Both the position numbers and the translations under genes were made by a program. Positions 42,041-51,539 of a stretch of DNA of 64,000 nucleotides are shown piece after piece. The notes beneath the pieces were generated by a model that did no database searches, was not told the DNA's origin, and worked only from the letters and a program-made list of their open reading frames with translations. The number at the start of each line of letters is the position of its first letter. Within the stretch, counting starts at the first letter, position 1. Source of the stretch: JAPOVO01 sp026708165 (GTDB taxonomy: Bacteria > Chloroflexota > UBA11872 > VXNJ01); contig OZ242360.1 of the NCBI GenBank assembly GCA_965208775.1, forward strand, positions 1,488,001-1,552,000, in the 5' to 3' direction.

Positions 42041-42979
42041 CTAGGTTCCTGCCGGTATGTCGCGGCGATTTGCGGACATCGAAATCGTCGCTGCGCCGGT
42101 CAAGAGGATCCAGATGACGGTTGCGATGGTTAGGTGCGCGACGGCGACCGCAGGGGGAACCAGCAAGATGGGGTTCAGTGCGCCGACGATGATTTCGATC
42201 ACCGTCAAGGCGGCCGCCCCGTGCAGAAGACCGCGAACTAGCCTGGGAGCCTTTGCCGCGTAGGCCGTCCACGTGGCCCATATCACGGCCAGGGTCATGG
42301 CCGCCGCCAGAATCCGGTGTATGAGACCGATCCACTGCCGCCAGTCCCCGGTGGGAATCAGGGTGTTATTGCATAGCGGCCATTGCGGACACGCCAGCGA
42401 CGATCCGCTGGTTGCGACGTACGCCCCGAGCAAGAGCGCCGCGTACGTGAGTACCGCCGCCACCAAAGTGGCCCGGGTAGTTCTCCGAGCGGCGTCCGGC
42501 GATTGCTCACTGCTCCGTAGCCTCAGCGAAGCCTGGCCGGCGATAACGGCAAGCACACCGATGAAAGCAGTGGCCAGGCCAAGATGGGCGGTGACGATAA
42601 TTGCGGACAACTTTGCAAAGATGACCACCGCACCAAGCACGATCTGCGCGAGCACCAGCACGCCCGATAACACCGCGGCGTAGAAGATGCTTGCAGCTTC
42701 GCGGCGGACTCGCATCGAGTAGAGCGCGATCCCAAGCACGAGCGAGCCGACGGCGGTGGCCGTCAGTCGATGCGCGAATTCGAGCGTGGTGCCGCGTTCC
42801 GCAGGAGGAAGCACCTGTCCCTGGCACAATGGCCAGTCGGGACAGGCCAAACCCGAACCGGTCACTCTCACAACCCCACCGAGCGCTACGAGGAAGATGG
42901 AAACCGCGATGGTGATAAGGGTCACCTTGAGAAGGAAGCGATAGTAGGCAGTGGGCACGGTGGTCGCTAACCCTTGCAT
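42041..42979 (-). CDS. ctaA: heme A synthase
   Basis: Membrane enzyme converting heme O to heme A for cytochrome oxidase. A 312-residue protein with about eight membrane helices in two repeats. The blocks VALGGVVRVTGSGLACPDWP (first half, with Cys in LACPDWPLCQ), LEFAHRLTATAVGSLVLG, VTAHLGLATAFIGVL and, in the second half, ATSGSSLACPQWPLCNNTLI and IGLIHRILAAAMTLAV hold the heme-ligating His and Cys pairs. It starts within the end of the VOC gene (13-base overlap) and is divergent from the oxidase operon. ctaB is not in the window. Confidence 0.93.
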   Translation of the reverse strand: MQGLATTVPTAYYRFLLKVTLITIAVSIFLVALGGVVRVTGSGLACPDWPLCQGQVLPPAERGTTLEFAHRLTATAVGSLVLGIALYSMRVRREAASIFYAAVLSGVLVLAQIVLGAVVIFAKLSAIIVTAHLGLATAFIGVLAVIAGQASLRLRSSEQSPDAARRTTRATLVAAVLTYAALLLGAYVATSGSSLACPQWPLCNNTLIPTGDWRQWIGLIHRILAAAMTLAVIWATWTAYAAKAPRLVRGLLHGAAALTVIEIIVGALNPILLVPPAVAVAHLTIATVIWILLTGAATISMSANRRDIPAGT

Positions 42980-43437
42980 GGGTTTGCTCTCGGCCCGAAA
43001 ATCGACAGCTTGTGTCCGTCAGGATCCCGAAAGATGGCCGACCATTCTGTGTCGGTGGCCTGGTGCGGCCCAGCAATGAACTCGATACCTCTCTCGCGCA
43101 GACGCTCGCAGGCCTGGTCAATGTCGTCGACCGTGAACACCACTTCCGTAGCTCCCTCAAGGCTCCCGGAGAATCTCGCCAAAGGTTCGCTGAGGCACAG
43201 GGTGACTGCTCCTGTATCCAAAAACGTGAAACCCGGGATCTCGGCCTTGATCTCCAGACCCAGGAGACCGTTGTAGAAATCCAGCGAGCGGCGCACATCG
43301 GCGCAGCCCAGCATCACGTGACCGATCTTTGTTAGTTTCCAGCCATTGTCAGCCGCGATCTTGCCGGCTCCCACAGTTGAAGCAAATGAGGTTGATTGCG
43401 TCTTCATGCGCGGGTCAAGCATAGCGCCGGTCGGCAA
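42967..43437 (-). CDS. VOC-family (glyoxalase-like) protein
   Basis: A protein of up to 156 residues with one VOC (glyoxalase/dioxygenase) domain: KIGHVMLGCADVRRSLDFYN, GLLGLEI, EVVFTVDDIDQACERLRERG and AIFRDPDGHKLSIFG. The substrate is unknown. The start is TTG 43437, ATG 43422 or ATG 43407. It overlaps ctaA by 13 bases, so heme A synthase probably depends on its translation. Confidence 0.8.
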   Translation of the reverse strand: MPTGAMLDPRMKTQSTSFASTVGAGKIAADNGWKLTKIGHVMLGCADVRRSLDFYNGLLGLEIKAEIPGFTFLDTGAVTLCLSEPLARFSGSLEGATEVVFTVDDIDQACERLRERGIEFIAGPHQATDTEWSAIFRDPDGHKLSIFGPRANPCKG

Positions 43438-43637
43438 TAATTGAACTGTTGGGCCGAGAGTTCGAATTGGGCAATTTTCGTGCGGCGGTCATTGTCCACG
43501 TTTCGCCTTATTGATACCCTGTTCGCGCTCGTTTGCCCATACAAGCCGACCGCCCTGAAAAAGAGCGGCGGCACACTCGTAATCTGTTGTAGCGATGGAG
43601 ATGGCTTGGACGAATCTGTCTGGATCGTGGTGCTTGA

Positions 43638-44687
43638 TTGAACGCCGGACGTAACGGTTCCGGCGCTGGTCGCGCGGCCAAACTGCTTCCGCTCTTTGTG
43701 GTCGCGGCGATCGCGCTTTCCGCGTGCGGGCAGCTAACCCAGTCGACGCAGCAGCCGGTAGGCGACAACGCGCGGCAGATACTCACCTTGTTCATGCCGA
43801 TCCTCTGGGGCGCGGTCGCGATATTCGCGCTGGTTCTTGGATTCCTGGTCTATAGCATGATCAGATTTCGCAGGCGGTCGGATAGCGACCCGATTCCGAA
43901 CCAGGTGCACGGCGATATCCGACTGGAGGTGCTGTGGACGCTGGTGCCGACGGTGATCGTAATTGCCCTGGCGGTGGCGACTTTTCGGACTATCGCCGTG
44001 CAGGCTCAGGCCGCTCCCCCCGACGCGCTTAAGGTGAACGTAGTCGGCCATCAGTGGTGGTGGGAGTTCGAGTATCCCGACCTTGGAATAACCACGGCTA
44101 ATGAGCTTCACGTGCCGGTCGGAAGGACGATCGATCTAAAGATTGAGGCATCCGACGTAATACACTCCTTCTGGTTTCCAAGGATCGCGGGCAAAATCGA
44201 CGCCGTTCCGGGCCGTACCAATGAGTTGAGGTTCACGGTGCCGCTGGACGGCGTGGGCAGGTATCAGGGGCAGTGCGCCGAATTCTGCGGGTTTGCCCAC
44301 GCGCAGATGAAAATGCTCTTGTTCGCGGTCACCGAGCAGGAGTTCGACGACTGGACGGCCGCGATGCAGACGCCACCGTCCGAGCCGCAGGGCGAAGCCG
44401 CACGCGGAGCCGAAGTGTTCAATACCATCTATCCGTCCGCGAGCACAGGCTGCTTTATTTGCCACACCATCGACGGGACCTCCGCGCAGGGCAAGGTCGG
44501 ACCAAACCTGACCGACGTAGCGAACCGGACGATGCTCGGCGCCGCGCTCATTGAGAACAACACCGAAAACCTGACGAAGTGGATCGAAAACGCCGACAAC
44601 ATCAAGCCGGGGGTATTGATGCCGTCGCTCGGATTGGCTCCCGACGAACTAGCAGCCGTGGTGGCCTACCTTCAAAGCTTGAGATGA
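43638..44687 (+). CDS. ctaC: cytochrome c oxidase subunit II with fused cytochrome c (caa3 type)
   Basis: A 349-residue oxidase subunit. A lipoprotein-type leader ends in IALSACGQL, then two membrane helices (about residues 45-70 and 95-120), then the CuA domain with QWWWEFEYPDLG, SDVIHSFWFP and the CuA-binding loop GQCAEFCGFAHAQMKM. A C-terminal cytochrome c domain follows with the heme site CFICH and axial Met in PGVLMPSLGL. The fusion marks a caa3-type enzyme taking electrons directly from cytochrome c or a complex III. Start is TTG 43638; an in-frame stop lies just upstream. Confidence 0.95.
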   Translation: MNAGRNGSGAGRAAKLLPLFVVAAIALSACGQLTQSTQQPVGDNARQILTLFMPILWGAVAIFALVLGFLVYSMIRFRRRSDSDPIPNQVHGDIRLEVLWTLVPTVIVIALAVATFRTIAVQAQAAPPDALKVNVVGHQWWWEFEYPDLGITTANELHVPVGRTIDLKIEASDVIHSFWFPRIAGKIDAVPGRTNELRFTVPLDGVGRYQGQCAEFCGFAHAQMKMLLFAVTEQEFDDWTAAMQTPPSEPQGEAARGAEVFNTIYPSASTGCFICHTIDGTSAQGKVGPNLTDVANRTMLGAALIENNTENLTKWIENADNIKPGVLMPSLGLAPDELAAVVAYLQSLR

Positions 44688-44782
44688 GATTCGGAGTGTA
44701 CGTAGTTTTTGGATTCTCACAGGTCGGATCGGACGGTAAGCTAGTTGAAGCCGAATTGGTGAAAGTTATGCGGAAGACCTAG

Positions 44783-46636
44783 ATGGCGACGACGACCCGA
44801 GCACCGGAACTAGCGGCACACTCCTATCCGGAGTCCGAGTCCGGCATTTGGAGCTGGGTGACGACCGTCGATCACAAGCGGATCGGCATTCTGTATCTGG
44901 TCACGGCGTTCGCGTTCTTCATCGGCGGCGGCATCGAGGCGCTGATCATGCGCTTGCAGCTTGCCGGCCCCGACGGTCAGCTTACGGCCGGCGACACGTT
45001 CAACCAGCTTTTCACCATGCACGGCACGTCAATGATCTTCCTGGCGATAATGCCGCTGAACGCGTCGTTCTTCAACTTCCTGATCCCGCTCATGATCGGC
45101 GCGCGCGACGTGGCCTATCCTCGCCTGAACGCTTTCAGCTATTGGCTATTCCTGTTCGGCGGGCTGTATCTGAACGCCAGCTTCATCGGGGGCGCGCCGG
45201 ACGTCGGCTGGTTCGCCTACGCCCCGCTGACTGAGTCGGGGTACGCGCCTACGAAGGGCGTGGAGTTCTGGATCGTCGGACTGGCGATTCTTGGATTGGC
45301 GTCGATTATCTCCTCGCTGAACTTCATCGTGACGATCCTCAACATGCGCGCGCCGGGCTTGACGTTTCGGCGTCTGCCGGTCTTCGTGTGGATGACGCTG
45401 ATAACGTCCTTCCTGATCGTCTTCGCCTTCCCGCCGTTCACCGTCGCCACGATCCTGCTGTTCTTCGACCGTCTGCTAGGGAGCCAGTTCTTCATCCAGA
45501 CGGCGGGCGGGGGCGGTGATCCCGTTCTATGGCAGCACATGTTCTGGTTCTTCGGACATCCGGAGGTCTATATCCTGATCCTTCCGGCGATGGGAATCGT
45601 ATCGGAGGTATTGCCGACGTTCGCGCGTAAACCTCTCTTCGGCTATACCGCCGTGGTTTTCTCGGGTCTATCGATCGGGTTCCTTGGATTTACGGTATGG
45701 GCGCATCACATGTTCGTGGTAGGGCTGGGGGCGCTGCCGAATGCCGTGTTTGCGGCTTCGACGATGCTGATTGCGATCCCCACGGGGGTCAAGGTGCTCA
45801 ACTGGTCCGCCACTCTCTATAAGGGCTCCATCAGCCTCAAGACGCCGTTCTACTTCGCGGTGGGATTTCTGGTGCTTTTCACCATCGGGGGTTTGAGCGG
45901 GATGATGCACGCCTCGCCCCCAGTCGACGCCCAGCAGTCGGACTCATACTGGATCGTGGCGCATCTGCACTATGTGCTCTTTGGCGGAGCCCTTATGGGA
46001 TTCTTTGCGGGCATGTACTACTGGATTCCCAAGATGAGCGGCCGGATTTTGAACGAAAAGCTGGGGCAGGTTCATTTCTGGCTGATGTTCATCGGTATGA
46101 ACGTGACGTTTGGTCCGATGCACGTATTGGGCAATGACGGGATGCCGCGAAGGATCTACACATTCCCCTCGGATCAGGGCTGGGACGAATGGAACCTGGT
46201 AGCGACGATAGGCTCGTTTGTTATCGCGGTTTCGATCCTGATTTTCATGTACAACGTTTTCATTAGCTTGGTTCGCGGCGAGAAGGCGGAAGCGGATCCG
46301 TGGGACGGCCAAACGCTTGAATGGTCCATTCCTTCGCCGCCGCCCGTCTACAACTTCGCCGCCATACCGGTGGTCGGCAGCAACCGCCCGCACTGGGATG
46401 CCAAGTATGGTGGCGCGCCGGAGCAGCCGGAGCCCGAGGAAGGCGGGATTCACATGCCTCCGCCGTCCTACTGGCCCGTGGTTGTGGCGTTTACACTATC
46501 GATGGCCGCGGTCGGATTGCTCTACTCGTATCCGCTTGCGGCGATTGGGGTAATCGCCACGATCGCAGGGGCATTTGCCTGGGCCAAGGAACCCGTGGAC
46601 ATCCCCGCCGACGGCTTGAACGGCCAACCGCACTAG
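44783..46636 (+). CDS. ctaD: cytochrome c oxidase subunit I
   Basis: Catalytic heme-copper oxidase subunit of 617 residues with about 12-14 membrane helices. Diagnostic blocks are FTMHGTSMIFLAIMPLNA (heme a His), MFWFFGHPEVYILILPAMG (CuB His and the cross-linked Tyr), WAHHMFVVG (CuB His pair) and DSYWIVAHLHYVLFGG (heme a3 and heme a His). The HPEVY motif fits the proton-pumping A-type oxidases. It lies 95 bases after ctaC and overlaps ctaE by one base. Confidence 0.97.
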   Translation: MATTTRAPELAAHSYPESESGIWSWVTTVDHKRIGILYLVTAFAFFIGGGIEALIMRLQLAGPDGQLTAGDTFNQLFTMHGTSMIFLAIMPLNASFFNFLIPLMIGARDVAYPRLNAFSYWLFLFGGLYLNASFIGGAPDVGWFAYAPLTESGYAPTKGVEFWIVGLAILGLASIISSLNFIVTILNMRAPGLTFRRLPVFVWMTLITSFLIVFAFPPFTVATILLFFDRLLGSQFFIQTAGGGGDPVLWQHMFWFFGHPEVYILILPAMGIVSEVLPTFARKPLFGYTAVVFSGLSIGFLGFTVWAHHMFVVGLGALPNAVFAASTMLIAIPTGVKVLNWSATLYKGSISLKTPFYFAVGFLVLFTIGGLSGMMHASPPVDAQQSDSYWIVAHLHYVLFGGALMGFFAGMYYWIPKMSGRILNEKLGQVHFWLMFIGMNVTFGPMHVLGNDGMPRRIYTFPSDQGWDEWNLVATIGSFVIAVSILIFMYNVFISLVRGEKAEADPWDGQTLEWSIPSPPPVYNFAAIPVVGSNRPHWDAKYGGAPEQPEPEEGGIHMPPPSYWPVVVAFTLSMAAVGLLYSYPLAAIGVIATIAGAFAWAKEPVDIPADGLNGQPH

Positions 46637-47376
46637 TGGCGCAGACGTTCACGCCGCGCGGCCACGGAGCGGCGCATCCTCCCACCAGCCTCGGCTTGGA
46701 CATGCGCAAGTTGGGAATGTGGGCGTTCCTGGGATCGGAGTCGCTCTTTTTCGCGACTCTCATCACCAATTTCTTCGTCAACCGCAGCTCCGAGCGCGCG
46801 GACTACTGCAACGGGCTGACCTATGCCGATCTGGCGATCGGCCTTACCAGCGTTGGCGCCTTCATTCTGCTTATGAGCAGCCTGACGATGGTGCTTGCGC
46901 TCGCCGCACTGCGAGACGGCAACCGGCGCATGTATCGAACCTGGATAGTCTCCACGGCGTTGCTGGGAACTTCGTTCCTCTGCATCCAGATATACGAGTT
47001 CACGGAGTTCGCCCTCCACGGCAAGGGCATGAGTTCCAACAACTTTGGAGCCGCCTTCTTTGCTCTCACCGGATTTCACGGCACTCACGTATTGATTGGA
47101 GTCATCTGGCTGTTCAGCCTTCTGTTCTTGCGTGTCGGGCATAACGTCAAGAGGCCGCTGGAATACGTAGTCGGTGGGCAGGCGGGGTTGCGCACGCATC
47201 GAGAACCGACCGATGGCGGCGCGGGAATTCCGGTGGAGCTGTGCGGCCTGTACTGGCACTTCGTCGATCTCGTGTGGGTGTTCATCTTCACGCTGATCTA
47301 CCTGCTCCCGATGGATGATCCCTGCGGAGACGCCCATGAGGCGCTATCCGCGGCGAGCCATCTCACGGTGCTTTGA
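46636..47376 (+). CDS. ctaE: cytochrome c oxidase subunit III
   Basis: A 246-residue membrane subunit with about six or seven helices. Blocks KLGMWAFLGSESLFFATLIT, then FCLH-like end regions ALTGFHGTHVLIGVIWL and ELCGLYWHFVDLVWVFIFT are typical of subunit III. GTG 46636 shares its first base with the ctaD stop, indicating coupling; a long in-frame extension back to 46321 runs over ctaD and is rejected. Confidence 0.93.
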   Translation: MAQTFTPRGHGAAHPPTSLGLDMRKLGMWAFLGSESLFFATLITNFFVNRSSERADYCNGLTYADLAIGLTSVGAFILLMSSLTMVLALAALRDGNRRMYRTWIVSTALLGTSFLCIQIYEFTEFALHGKGMSSNNFGAAFFALTGFHGTHVLIGVIWLFSLLFLRVGHNVKRPLEYVVGGQAGLRTHREPTDGGAGIPVELCGLYWHFVDLVWVFIFTLIYLLPMDDPCGDAHEALSAASHLTVL

Positions 47377-47380
47377 CAAC

Positions 47381-47728
47381 ATGAGCGCTGGCACGGAGGG
47401 CGAACACACATCCCGAGGAGCGGGCGTTTCCAGGCAGCCGGCACCGCACCATAAACATCCGCCGTATGTCACGGTAGCGGTCTGGCTGCTAATTGTTACG
47501 ATCGCCGAGGTGATCTGGGCGCTCCTTCCAATTAACGACCTCATCATGGTCCCCGTCCTCCTGATCATGATGGCGCTGAAGGCCTTGGGCGTAGTGGGGT
47601 GGTACATGCACCTCAAGTCCGACAGCCGGGTTTTCACTTACCTGGCGTCGGGTCCCTTCTTGATCTCCATAGGACTGATCATCGTGTTGTTCACGCTCTT
47701 CGGCGGCTTCGCGGAACGCTTTTTCTGA
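47381..47728 (+). CDS. ctaF: cytochrome c oxidase subunit IV (bacterial type)
   Basis: A 115-residue membrane protein with three predicted helices, matching the small bacterial subunit IV: HHKHPPYVTVAVWLLIVTIA, then LLIMMALKALGVVGWYMHL. ATG 47381 follows the ctaE stop by 4 bases; a longer frame to 47315 overlaps ctaE and is less likely. It closes the ctaC-D-E-F operon. Confidence 0.88.
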   Translation: MSAGTEGEHTSRGAGVSRQPAPHHKHPPYVTVAVWLLIVTIAEVIWALLPINDLIMVPVLLIMMALKALGVVGWYMHLKSDSRVFTYLASGPFLISIGLIIVLFTLFGGFAERFF

Positions 47729-47782
47729 TTATCGGCCGCGGGACCGCGGTACGGACTGCTCCTCAGTCGACGCGCTTCTTCC

Positions 47783-48223
47783 CTAGATCTGGTATGTAGC
47801 GGAGGTCGCGGCGTAGCCGGGACACAAGTCGGCGAGCGTAGTCGAGGCGAGCACTTTCATCGCGGCTTCCTCCGCCGGGCCGATCCCGTCGCACTTACCT
47901 TGTCTGGCCGGGAGCGTACACGTCGAGCGTTCCACGTCGTAGATGCAGCGGGTTGACGGTCCGTCGGCGCCGAGGATGTTCAGGGCCCGGTCCATCGTCA
48001 GCGCGTGCGGCGAGATTCCGAGTCTGTAGCCCCCGCTCGCTCCCCGTCGGCCGATGACGAGTCCCGCCTGGACCAGCGAAGCGAGGATTTGTCCTAGGAA
48101 TTTCGCCGGAATGTTCTTTCGGTCGGCTATTTGCTGAGCGGTCACGTAATAGTCGGTGCCATTCTCGGCAAGGTCGATCAGCGCCAGGATTCCATAACGA
48201 GTGCGTGAGTTGACGTTCAGCAT
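47783..48223 (-). CDS. Rrf2-family transcriptional regulator
   Basis: A 146-residue winged-helix regulator of the Rrf2/IscR family. The HTH region is RTRYGILALIDLAENGTD, then VTAQQIADRKNIPAKFLGQI and GRRGASGGYRLG. Three cysteines follow (RCIYDVERSTCTLPARQGKC), the spacing expected for an Fe-S-cluster-sensing member, plus a further Cys near the end. It may sense redox or iron-sulfur status. It is convergent with the oxidase operon, and could regulate it, which is inference from position. Confidence 0.85.
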   Translation of the reverse strand: MLNVNSRTRYGILALIDLAENGTDYYVTAQQIADRKNIPAKFLGQILASLVQAGLVIGRRGASGGYRLGISPHALTMDRALNILGADGPSTRCIYDVERSTCTLPARQGKCDGIGPAEEAAMKVLASTTLADLCPGYAATSATYQI

Positions 48224-48380
48224 TCTCGAATCCGGCTATTCCTAACTAATCTGGTTAAGAATAGCATCCACGCTTGATTCTTGGCTTCATGGGCGACATT
48301 GACGCGGGCGACGGAAAGCGCCCAAATGCGGAGGCGCCGGCGGATGCCAGGCTCACGCCGGGAGTGGAATCGAGCTGAGC

Positions 48381-51194
48381 CTAGTTATCGGTCTTCGCGC
48401 CGCGAGCCTCTTCGTGGACCTGATAGGAGAGCTGGCCGGTCTCGGAGACCGTGATCCTGAGCACTGGAATGTAGGACACTGTGCGCCATTGATTCGGCTT
48501 GTATTCGTGGCGCAGACGCACGGCCAGAGTGTACGTACCCGGGCCTAATTCCGCGTCCGACGCCTGAGCGGGAGTCCACGCGCCGGCACCGTGTCGAAAT
48601 GCCAGGCCGGGCGCGAGGAAATCGAACTCGTATGTAAGTGAGGTTGTTCGCGAATCCAGCCCTATCTGACCGGAAAACCACAGGTCTGTCGCCGGAGTGT
48701 GGCGATCGGGAAGGAGTTTCTTCGGGAGGCCTAAGGGCGATTCGTCTATCGCAATGACCACCCAGTCCTGGCCTGACCATCGGCCGTCGGCGTGGTTATC
48801 GAAGGTGGCGGTAAAGACTGCCCGTCCGTCTGTGGTGTGCACGTCTGGCACCTGGACGCCAAGACCGATTGGCTCAGCCCATGGCGGCGGAGGCATGATC
48901 GGCGCGACCGCGCCATTGAGGGCGTAGACGGCGGTTTCGTCGCTCCACCAGATCGGCTGGCGCGCGATGGGAGAAAGCACCCAGGGAACGAAGCTCGTTG
49001 GCATGATGATCAGGTCTGGCTCGTGGTCGCCGAGCGGCTCAGCCCGCCATGCTGTCTGCAGATCTATCGACTCGCCATCTATGACGCCGAGCAGCCGAGT
49101 ATGGGACAACGCCTGCGCAGTGCGGGTGACTTCCCTCGATTTGAATATCTCGGGCAGAAATACCCGGGTGGCCGCGGGAACGGCCTGCCTCAGAGCCTCG
49201 TATGAAGCGGGAGCGGGCGACCCGTCGAGGCTCAGAAACGCTGGCAACACTCGGTAGAGACGCTCGGACTCATCGCGGATGAGGAGCTCGAACAGGCGAG
49301 GATCGTTGAGCTGCTCGGCCGCGTCGTCGGGCAGGTTTTCCACCCACGAATCGGACGCATGGATGTATTCGAAGCCGAGCCGGCGGACGGCGGCTGGCTC
49401 GAGATAGTCGTGAACGTCCAAATACGCAGGTCCTCTAATTCGCAGAAAGTGGACGAGGCCGGCAAATCCCGACGCGTTGGGACGGCCCGTGGCGTAGGTC
49501 ATTTGACCGGGATGAGTGGAGAAGACGCGCGTGTCGACCGGGGTGTTGTCGCGAATGTAAGTGGTGACACGGTCAGAGGGTGAGAAATCGAGCACGAATC
49601 GAGAGTGAAAAGCCGCTGGGGAGGCCGTGGCCATTCGCCGGGCGTTGGCGAGGTCAATCCCGCTGGCGACCGCCAAGCCGAGGTTGCGCACGGGCGCGAT
49701 GATCGTCGGCCAAACGATCAGTCCTACCAGCGCCGAGCTGATGGCGTAACGCCAGCGCATGGACCTCTGGGCGGCCAGGCGGACGCCGAGTGCGATGAGA
49801 AGCGCAAACAGCGCGAAGTTGCGCGCGTGGCGCTCGAGCCGGACCTGGTCGTATGGTCTTGGCTCGTATGCAAGCACCAGCGTGGTAAGCAGCAACAGGC
49901 CAGCTCCCGCCGCCAGGGCCAGCACCAAGCGGTCGCGCCGGGCCAGCAGCAAGGCAGCGCCGATAATGGCGAGCGGGCCAAGCTCCAGTATGCCGACCCC
50001 GCCCGGCAGCCGATCTAGCGCGCCGAACATGGGCCAACCCTCGACGTATTCGCTACCGCCAAGTGACAGGGCGGACCTCTCGGAGCCACCCAAGACGGTG
50101 GTGGAAAACCAAACGGTCAACACTAATGTCGCCGCGAGCAATAGACCGGAGGCCGAGCGGATCAAGGGGATCCGCACGGAATTGCCTGTCCGCCTGATGT
50201 CTCTTGCATGAATCGCTTCGAGGCTTGCCCACAAAAGGAACACTATTGGGGTGAGCGAGATTGACATGAGACCTAGAAACCCGACCAGCGCGGCGAGCGT
50301 AATCACCGAGAGCCACGACCGTCGGCGGGCGCTTGCAGCGTGCGCAAGCACTATGTAAGCCAGCGCATACGACAGCGGGAATGTCGGCTTCCAGATATTT
50401 GACAGCGCGAAAAACCGCGAAGCGTAAGGCAGCTCCACAGATGGCCACCAGATTTCCATGAGAGATGCGCGTATCCCGGCCGCCGGGACACCGATCGGGA
50501 CCGGAACCTCCAAGATGCCGCTAAGCCAACTGGTAGAGGTCCATACGCCAGCCGTGAGAAGAATCGGAGCGGTGATCAGGAGGGCAAAACGGGAGGCGCG
50601 CCGCAGGATAACGGTCGTCACCACCAAGAAGAGGCTCACCCAGGCATATGCGCCCAGCAGTTCCTCGTTGAACGCCAGGTTGGGGCCGAACGGGGGCGAC
50701 AACAGGCCGTTTAACAAATAGAAGCCATAGTGATAGGGAGCCGGCGCCCCAGGACTGTGAGGGAGTTGGGGCGGAAACAGTCCCTCGCGGATCGATGCGG
50801 CGAGTCCAAGGTGCACGTGCGGGTCGATGATGCCCATCGTCTGCCGGCTGGCAAGCGCGGCCCAGAAGAGCGCCAAAGCAACGACGGCGAACACCCCCGC
50901 CGTGCGCAATTGCAGTCGGACCGGTGTTGGAGCGCGCCATACCAGCACGGCGGCCAGCGCCAGCACGGATATCCAGCCTGCGATAACTCCGGCTATACCC
51001 GGTAACGCGTACATAACGAAGTTGACGACCACGCCCCATATCGCGGGACCGACGACGAGCCCCTGCGCCAGCGCGACGCGGTGATCGGTCTCTCGCAGCG
51101 CAACGCGGACAATGACGTAGCCCACGGCGGCCAGCGCGACCAACTCTGCCAGCAGGAAGAGCAGGCCGGGGATTACCGATGGATCAACTTTCAT
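48381..51194 (-). CDS. large multi-pass membrane protein, GT-C glycosyltransferase-like
   Basis: A 937-residue protein. The first about 520 residues contain about 12 predicted membrane helices; the C-terminal about 400 residues are soluble and predicted to face the outside. The first large loop has IIDPHVHLGLAASIREGLFP and APYHYGFYLLNGLLSPP, an acidic/histidine pair reminiscent of GT-C lipid-linked-sugar transferases and the Chlor_Arch_YYY-type proteins. No family can be named with confidence. Candidates are a lipid-dependent mannosyl/arabinosyl-type transferase of the cell surface. It stands alone on the minus strand. Confidence 0.6.
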   Translation of the reverse strand: MKVDPSVIPGLLFLLAELVALAAVGYVIVRVALRETDHRVALAQGLVVGPAIWGVVVNFVMYALPGIAGVIAGWISVLALAAVLVWRAPTPVRLQLRTAGVFAVVALALFWAALASRQTMGIIDPHVHLGLAASIREGLFPPQLPHSPGAPAPYHYGFYLLNGLLSPPFGPNLAFNEELLGAYAWVSLFLVVTTVILRRASRFALLITAPILLTAGVWTSTSWLSGILEVPVPIGVPAAGIRASLMEIWWPSVELPYASRFFALSNIWKPTFPLSYALAYIVLAHAASARRRSWLSVITLAALVGFLGLMSISLTPIVFLLWASLEAIHARDIRRTGNSVRIPLIRSASGLLLAATLVLTVWFSTTVLGGSERSALSLGGSEYVEGWPMFGALDRLPGGVGILELGPLAIIGAALLLARRDRLVLALAAGAGLLLLTTLVLAYEPRPYDQVRLERHARNFALFALLIALGVRLAAQRSMRWRYAISSALVGLIVWPTIIAPVRNLGLAVASGIDLANARRMATASPAAFHSRFVLDFSPSDRVTTYIRDNTPVDTRVFSTHPGQMTYATGRPNASGFAGLVHFLRIRGPAYLDVHDYLEPAAVRRLGFEYIHASDSWVENLPDDAAEQLNDPRLFELLIRDESERLYRVLPAFLSLDGSPAPASYEALRQAVPAATRVFLPEIFKSREVTRTAQALSHTRLLGVIDGESIDLQTAWRAEPLGDHEPDLIIMPTSFVPWVLSPIARQPIWWSDETAVYALNGAVAPIMPPPPWAEPIGLGVQVPDVHTTDGRAVFTATFDNHADGRWSGQDWVVIAIDESPLGLPKKLLPDRHTPATDLWFSGQIGLDSRTTSLTYEFDFLAPGLAFRHGAGAWTPAQASDAELGPGTYTLAVRLRHEYKPNQWRTVSYIPVLRITVSETGQLSYQVHEEARGAKTDN

Positions 51195-51539
51195 TCAGGC
51201 GGACTCCGGGTTACCGCTTTGGATTTGGGACGAGTTGGATTCTATGAGCTTACGTATACTTCAGCTACAGTCGCCGCCATTTAGAGAAGTGCCGCTAGCG
51301 TGGCAGCGGGGATACAACTGAGCCTCTTGCGGGACGAATCACGTCGCCAATTGGCGCTGTGCCGTGAGACCCGCCCGATTCCTATACGCAAACATTTGAC
51401 GGAGTCGCAGGCTTCTAGTCATGTAGGCGACCTTGTTGTTGTGCGCTCGGACGCGATATGTGATTGAGCGGGCGATTTCTCCATTGTTATTCTTGGAGTC
51501 CGTCTAACCGCAAAAGGACATCAGCTTTGAGCAGGATCA
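51195..51539. other. 345-base gap without a recognised gene
   Basis: This stretch separates the divergent GT-C-like and radical SAM genes and presumably holds both promoters. I see a short palindromic piece around GCCAATTGGC and no tRNA, terminator or convincing ORF. Confidence 0.5.

Noticed and set aside
46321..46635. N-terminal extension of the oxidase subunit III frame
   Set aside because: It lies wholly inside ctaD in another frame; GTG 46636 gives the normal subunit length.
51195..51539. Possible tRNA or small RNA in the long gap
   Set aside because: No TTC-containing T-arm, cloverleaf or terminator seen by eye; covariance search would be needed.
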